Of a DNA stretch of 64,000 nt, positions 61,567 through 64,000 are shown piece after piece; the first letter of the stretch is position 1; each line of letters opens with the position of its first letter. The notes below the pieces were generated by a model. That model searched no databases, was not told the origin of the DNA, and saw nothing but the letters and a program-made list of their open reading frames with translations. The stretch comes from Chryseobacterium sp. c4a (GTDB lineage Bacteria > Bacteroidota > Bacteroidia > Flavobacteriales > Weeksellaceae). The stretch is taken from the NCBI RefSeq assembly GCF_009900745.1, contig NZ_WXVU01000021.1, forward strand, positions 1 through 64,000. The letters are read 5' to 3'. The position numbers and the translations under genes are program-made.

Positions 61567-62071
61567 ACTCATTATGGTACTTTTTATGGTGTCATGTGTC
61601 AGTGAACCTATTGTATATAAACAGGTAGATTACAAAGGGGATATTTTTTATGGCGATATCAGGCAAAAAAAGACAGGAAAATTTATCTTTCCGAATATGA
61701 ACTTTTCCTATTCTTTGTATAAAGGAGAATTAAACGGGAAAATACTTCTGATAGAAAAATCGGATACCATCGTATTCGGTAATTTTAAAAGAAATCAACC
61801 TATTGGCAAATACATCAACAGGATTGATCGATGCTATCAATGCAAATATATCTTTCGTAAAACAGTTATTGAAAAAATTGATGGTGAGGGAGCGTTTAAT
61901 AAACAGTCGAAGAAAGATGGCTATTGGAAAGAAAAATCTCAGGAAGGAAATTATAGTAATGGAAAGAAAAATGGAGTCTGGAAGATGTATCAATATAATG
62001 ATTTGGAAAATTCTCAAAATACAATAAAGGAAGTGATGTATAAAAATGATAGCCTTATAAACAATAAGTGA
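61544..62071 (+). CDS. Lipoprotein with MORN-like repeats, candidate immunity to the metzincin effector
   Basis: A 175-residue lipoprotein (lipobox FMVSC, C18) starting 23 bases inside the effector gene, so it is coupled to it. After the lipobox come repeated G-x-w/f strands of MORN type: YKGDIFYGDI, YKGELNGKILLIE, FGNFKRNQPIGKY, DGYWKEKSQEGNYSNGKKNG. Placement right after a PAAR toxin, and export, suit a periplasmic immunity protein. After its TGA stop the same frame stays open for 48 more codons (62072-62215), so a longer ancestral product is possible. Confidence 0.8.
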   Translation: MMNSNFYKLIMVLFMVSCVSEPIVYKQVDYKGDIFYGDIRQKKTGKFIFPNMNFSYSLYKGELNGKILLIEKSDTIVFGNFKRNQPIGKYINRIDRCYQCKYIFRKTVIEKIDGEGAFNKQSKKDGYWKEKSQEGNYSNGKKNGVWKMYQYNDLENSQNTIKEVMYKNDSLINNK

Positions 62072-62218
62072 GAATGTCTACTGATTTCAAGTGGTTTACC
62101 GGTCTTGACTTTAGAAGAGCTTTCTAACTCTAGATCCAATAGTGAAACTCTAGAGGATTATTTAGATTACAGACAGAAAACAGATAGTACTTTCAATATA
62201 AATCTTTTTCGTAAGTGA
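62072..62218 (+). pseudogene. In-frame 48-codon extension after the immunity gene stop, possible remnant
   Basis: Directly after the TGA at 62069-62071 the same frame continues without stop to TGA at 62216. It reads like protein in the second half (LTLEELSNSRSNSETLEDYL, then DYRQKTDSTFNINLFRK). No suitable start codon is at its head. It could be the tail of a truncated longer gene, the end of a displaced gene, or chance. Confidence 0.35.
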
Positions 62219-62246
62219 AAATAAGAAACTGGTAATAATTTTTAAC

Positions 62247-62278
62247 ATTCTCATTTAAAACATTCATTGTTATGGATA
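62247..62278 (+). repeat. Junction repeat, copy 2
   Basis: Matches 59412-59443 at 31 of 32 positions and again includes the ATG GAT A start of a PAAR-toxin gene, but here there is no adaptor gene reading into it, so the sequence before the ATG is a leftover of such a gene end. Confidence 0.8.
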
Positions 62279-63675
62279 AGGTAAACAACGGCGAAAATCC
62301 TACTGCTCCAACTCCTGATCAACAAAAGGAGGCGAACAGAAAAAAAATGGATGACAAACGTGCTGCAGATGCCGAAAAAGAAAAGGCTGAGGCTGGCCTA
62401 AAAGTTGTCATCGATACAGCGACTCTGGAATGTACACTATGTACCAATCCCAAAGGAATAATGGTAGTAAATTACAATACTCCCACCATTCAGGAAAAGA
62501 AAACAGCAACGGTAAAGGAAAAAGGGCCTAAAAGTCTTGTATTTACAGGAAACTGCCTCAAAAGTCCTAATGCTGCATTTCCTTGTGCCAGTGTGATGAA
62601 ACTTGGAGAATGGAAAAAAGTAGGAACTTATAAATCTCAGGAACAGCATGTATTGTTGCAGCAAAGTACAATACCCTGTACTTATGGGCAGATTGATATT
62701 AAAATTACCGATAGCGGCCAGGTGCATAACCCAGAGAGTATTGAGGCAAAAGGAGTACCAGTACCGGATCCGAAAAGCGATGAAAAATGTTTCTGTGACA
62801 GAGATTTGACATTAGATGAATTAAAGCTTGTTGTCAAACAACTCAGAGCATCTGAAAAGAAAAAATCTACAGCTATATTTTCTGATGAAAACTGTCCTTT
62901 ACCTGCTGCTGATACTACTTACGAAAGACTACTGGAAGAGTTAAACGCTATGTTCAAAACGTATCATATCAATACCTGTATAAGAAAAATACACTTTTTT
63001 GCTCAATGTTATCATGAAACAGCTAGATTGGGAACTACTTTAGAATATGCCAGTGGAGTAGGCTATGATCCCGGTAATCATCCTGAATCTAAAGATCATG
63101 GGCATATTGTAGTAGGTGATGGCCCAAGATATAAAGGAAGAGGAGGTATGCAATTGACATGGAGAGACCAGCAAAAAGAATATCTAGCTTATGTAATTTC
63201 AAAGAAACCTCAGCTCATACCGGGGAAAAAGATAGAAGACCTCTTTGACAGAAAAAAACAGTATCAGGAAAAGTATATTTACACCAGAGATAAACTTGAT
63301 GATAAAGGAAACCCGATGTTAGATAAGAAGAAGAAAAAAATAAAAGAAAAAGTGGTTGATCTGGTAGATATAGATGGAGCTGGATTAATTGCCAATAGTT
63401 TATATTTTGCCATTGATTCGGCGGGCTGGTTTTGGGATATTTACAAAAAGGTAGAATATGGGGCTAAGGCGAATAAAGTAAAGTATAAAGAAATATTACA
63501 CAGTAATATGAATGAAGTATCTGATTATGGTGATAAATATCTTTCGATTATATCCAAATTTGTAAACGGAGGAGGAAATGGAATGGAAGAAAGAAAGGTG
63601 TATTATAATGAATTAAAGACAAATGTATTTAAGTTTAACACAAAATGTATCAACCGTGATAAAATTAAAAAATAA
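62272..63675 (+). CDS. T6SS effector: PAAR-like (DUF4280) domain fused to a GH19-type peptidoglycan hydrolase
   Basis: A 467-residue protein. A charged lead (1-44) and the PAAR-like DUF4280 domain (about 45-170: ATLECTLCTNPKGIMVV, SGQVHNPESIEAKGVPV) precede a GH19/lysozyme-like domain (about 185-467). Catalytic E249 lies in CYHETARLGTT, and YKGRGGMQLTWRDQQKEY (from Y287) is the GH19 substrate-binding motif. NSLYFAIDSAGWFWDIYKK is the typical late helix. The toxin would cut peptidoglycan or chitin-like chains in a target periplasm. No signal peptide. An exported protein overlaps the end. Confidence 0.9.
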   Translation: MDKVNNGENPTAPTPDQQKEANRKKMDDKRAADAEKEKAEAGLKVVIDTATLECTLCTNPKGIMVVNYNTPTIQEKKTATVKEKGPKSLVFTGNCLKSPNAAFPCASVMKLGEWKKVGTYKSQEQHVLLQQSTIPCTYGQIDIKITDSGQVHNPESIEAKGVPVPDPKSDEKCFCDRDLTLDELKLVVKQLRASEKKKSTAIFSDENCPLPAADTTYERLLEELNAMFKTYHINTCIRKIHFFAQCYHETARLGTTLEYASGVGYDPGNHPESKDHGHIVVGDGPRYKGRGGMQLTWRDQQKEYLAYVISKKPQLIPGKKIEDLFDRKKQYQEKYIYTRDKLDDKGNPMLDKKKKKIKEKVVDLVDIDGAGLIANSLYFAIDSAGWFWDIYKKVEYGAKANKVKYKEILHSNMNEVSDYGDKYLSIISKFVNGGGNGMEERKVYYNELKTNVFKFNTKCINRDKIKK

Positions 63676-64000
63676 GGCTTTTAAAGTACTATCAGTTATT
63701 TGCTTGTTCTTCTTGAATTTTTTATCAGCACAATCCAATTATTATGATCTGGATCTAGATCATCTTCAGGATGAGGTGGTGTTGGAAAAGAATCTTGTAA
63801 CTGTTCATTTTGGAAATAAAAAGACAAATAGTTTTGAATTACCCGAGATTACAGCCCTCAACAATGTCAGTCTTGGATATACAAATCCTTCCGAGATCTC
63901 AATACATTATGGAGGTGGCCGGGGATTATATGGAGCTGTAAACCTTTTATATAAAAAAGATTGGTACATAAAAAATGTTAATTTCTATAATCCTTGCCAG
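63656..64000 (+). CDS. Exported protein, 5' part only, candidate immunity to the GH19 effector
   Basis: 115 codons are visible before the window ends. From the GTG at 63656 the frame reads a signal peptide (KAFKVLSVICLFFLNFLSAQ) and a beta-rich mature part with YYDLDLDHLQDEVVLEKN and ISIHYGGGRGLYGAVNLLY. The start overlaps the effector gene by 20 bases; an ATG at 63623 is an alternative but lengthens the overlap and the N-terminus. Location and export suggest a periplasmic immunity protein. No family recognised. Confidence 0.6.
   Translation, partial: MIKLKNKAFKVLSVICLFFLNFLSAQSNYYDLDLDHLQDEVVLEKNLVTVHFGNKKTNSFELPEITALNNVSLGYTNPSEISIHYGGGRGLYGAVNLLYKKDWYIKNVNFYNPCQ

Noticed and set aside
1..64000. 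CRISPR arrays, tRNA and rRNA genes
   Set aside because: No regularly spaced repeats, TPsiC-like motifs or rRNA segments were noticed on reading; a covariance-model scan would be needed to exclude a tRNA.

Overview
The window looks like chromosomal DNA of a low-GC member of the Bacteroidota, class Flavobacteriia, most likely Chryseobacterium or a close relative (Weeksellaceae). The grounds are the many TAnnTTTG promoter boxes and scarcity of Shine-Dalgarno sites, the Bacteroidetes-type (subtype iii) T6SS proteins, gldD next to mutY, SIMPL, DUF4139 and LytTR/TPR-kinase proteins of flavobacterial type, and short dispersed palindromes. No rRNA, tRNA or CRISPR array was seen.

Layout. 0-17 kb: the end of an IS3-family element, then tyrS, an ECF-type sigma factor, lipA, a divergent AraC regulator/MFS pair, a small MVL-type mannan-binding lectin, a SpoIIAA-like protein and a DAO-type oxidoreductase. 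Next is a set of exported proteins (DUF4139, SIMPL) beside a TPR sensor kinase / exported protein / LytTR response regulator cluster. Three 21-bp-phased direct repeats of ACTTGGTGA lie in front of these genes and look like the binding sites of that regulator. 15-29 kb: a Blc lipocalin, cinA, a 1132-residue GH18-NodB-GT2 fusion, two tandem M13 metallopeptidases, a kinase-like gene divergent from tssB, and tssB-tssC (T6SS sheath). 29-42 kb: mutY, gldD, a PfkB kinase, a SurA/PpiC-type chaperone, flavin oxidoreductase, hydrolase, HD protein, rhodanese, queG, and an L,D-transpeptidase-like lipoprotein operon. 42-53 kb: an RND efflux operon, a cold-shock-domain protein with a long leader, an SDR, lgt, a small polysaccharide deacetylase and a VIT1/CCC1 transporter.

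53-64 kb is the accessory part. It holds tssD (tube) and then one gene train: tssI (VgrG), a DUF2931 lipoprotein, a Tle1-like DUF2235 phospholipase, an unknown 234-residue protein, a PAAR-like (DUF4280) metzincin protease toxin with a candidate lipoprotein immunity gene, a PAAR-like GH19 peptidoglycan-hydrolase toxin, and the start of an exported candidate immunity protein cut by the window edge. Tube and spike come first and each toxin lies beside a lipoprotein or exported partner. A 31/32-identical junction repeat in front of both PAAR-toxin genes suggests cassette-wise assembly. The remaining T6SS core genes (tssE, F, G, H, K and the Bacteroidetes-specific ones) are not in this window.

All assignments are from reading motifs and recalled family features; no database search was run. 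Promoters, terminators and the small RNA are sequence-pattern calls.
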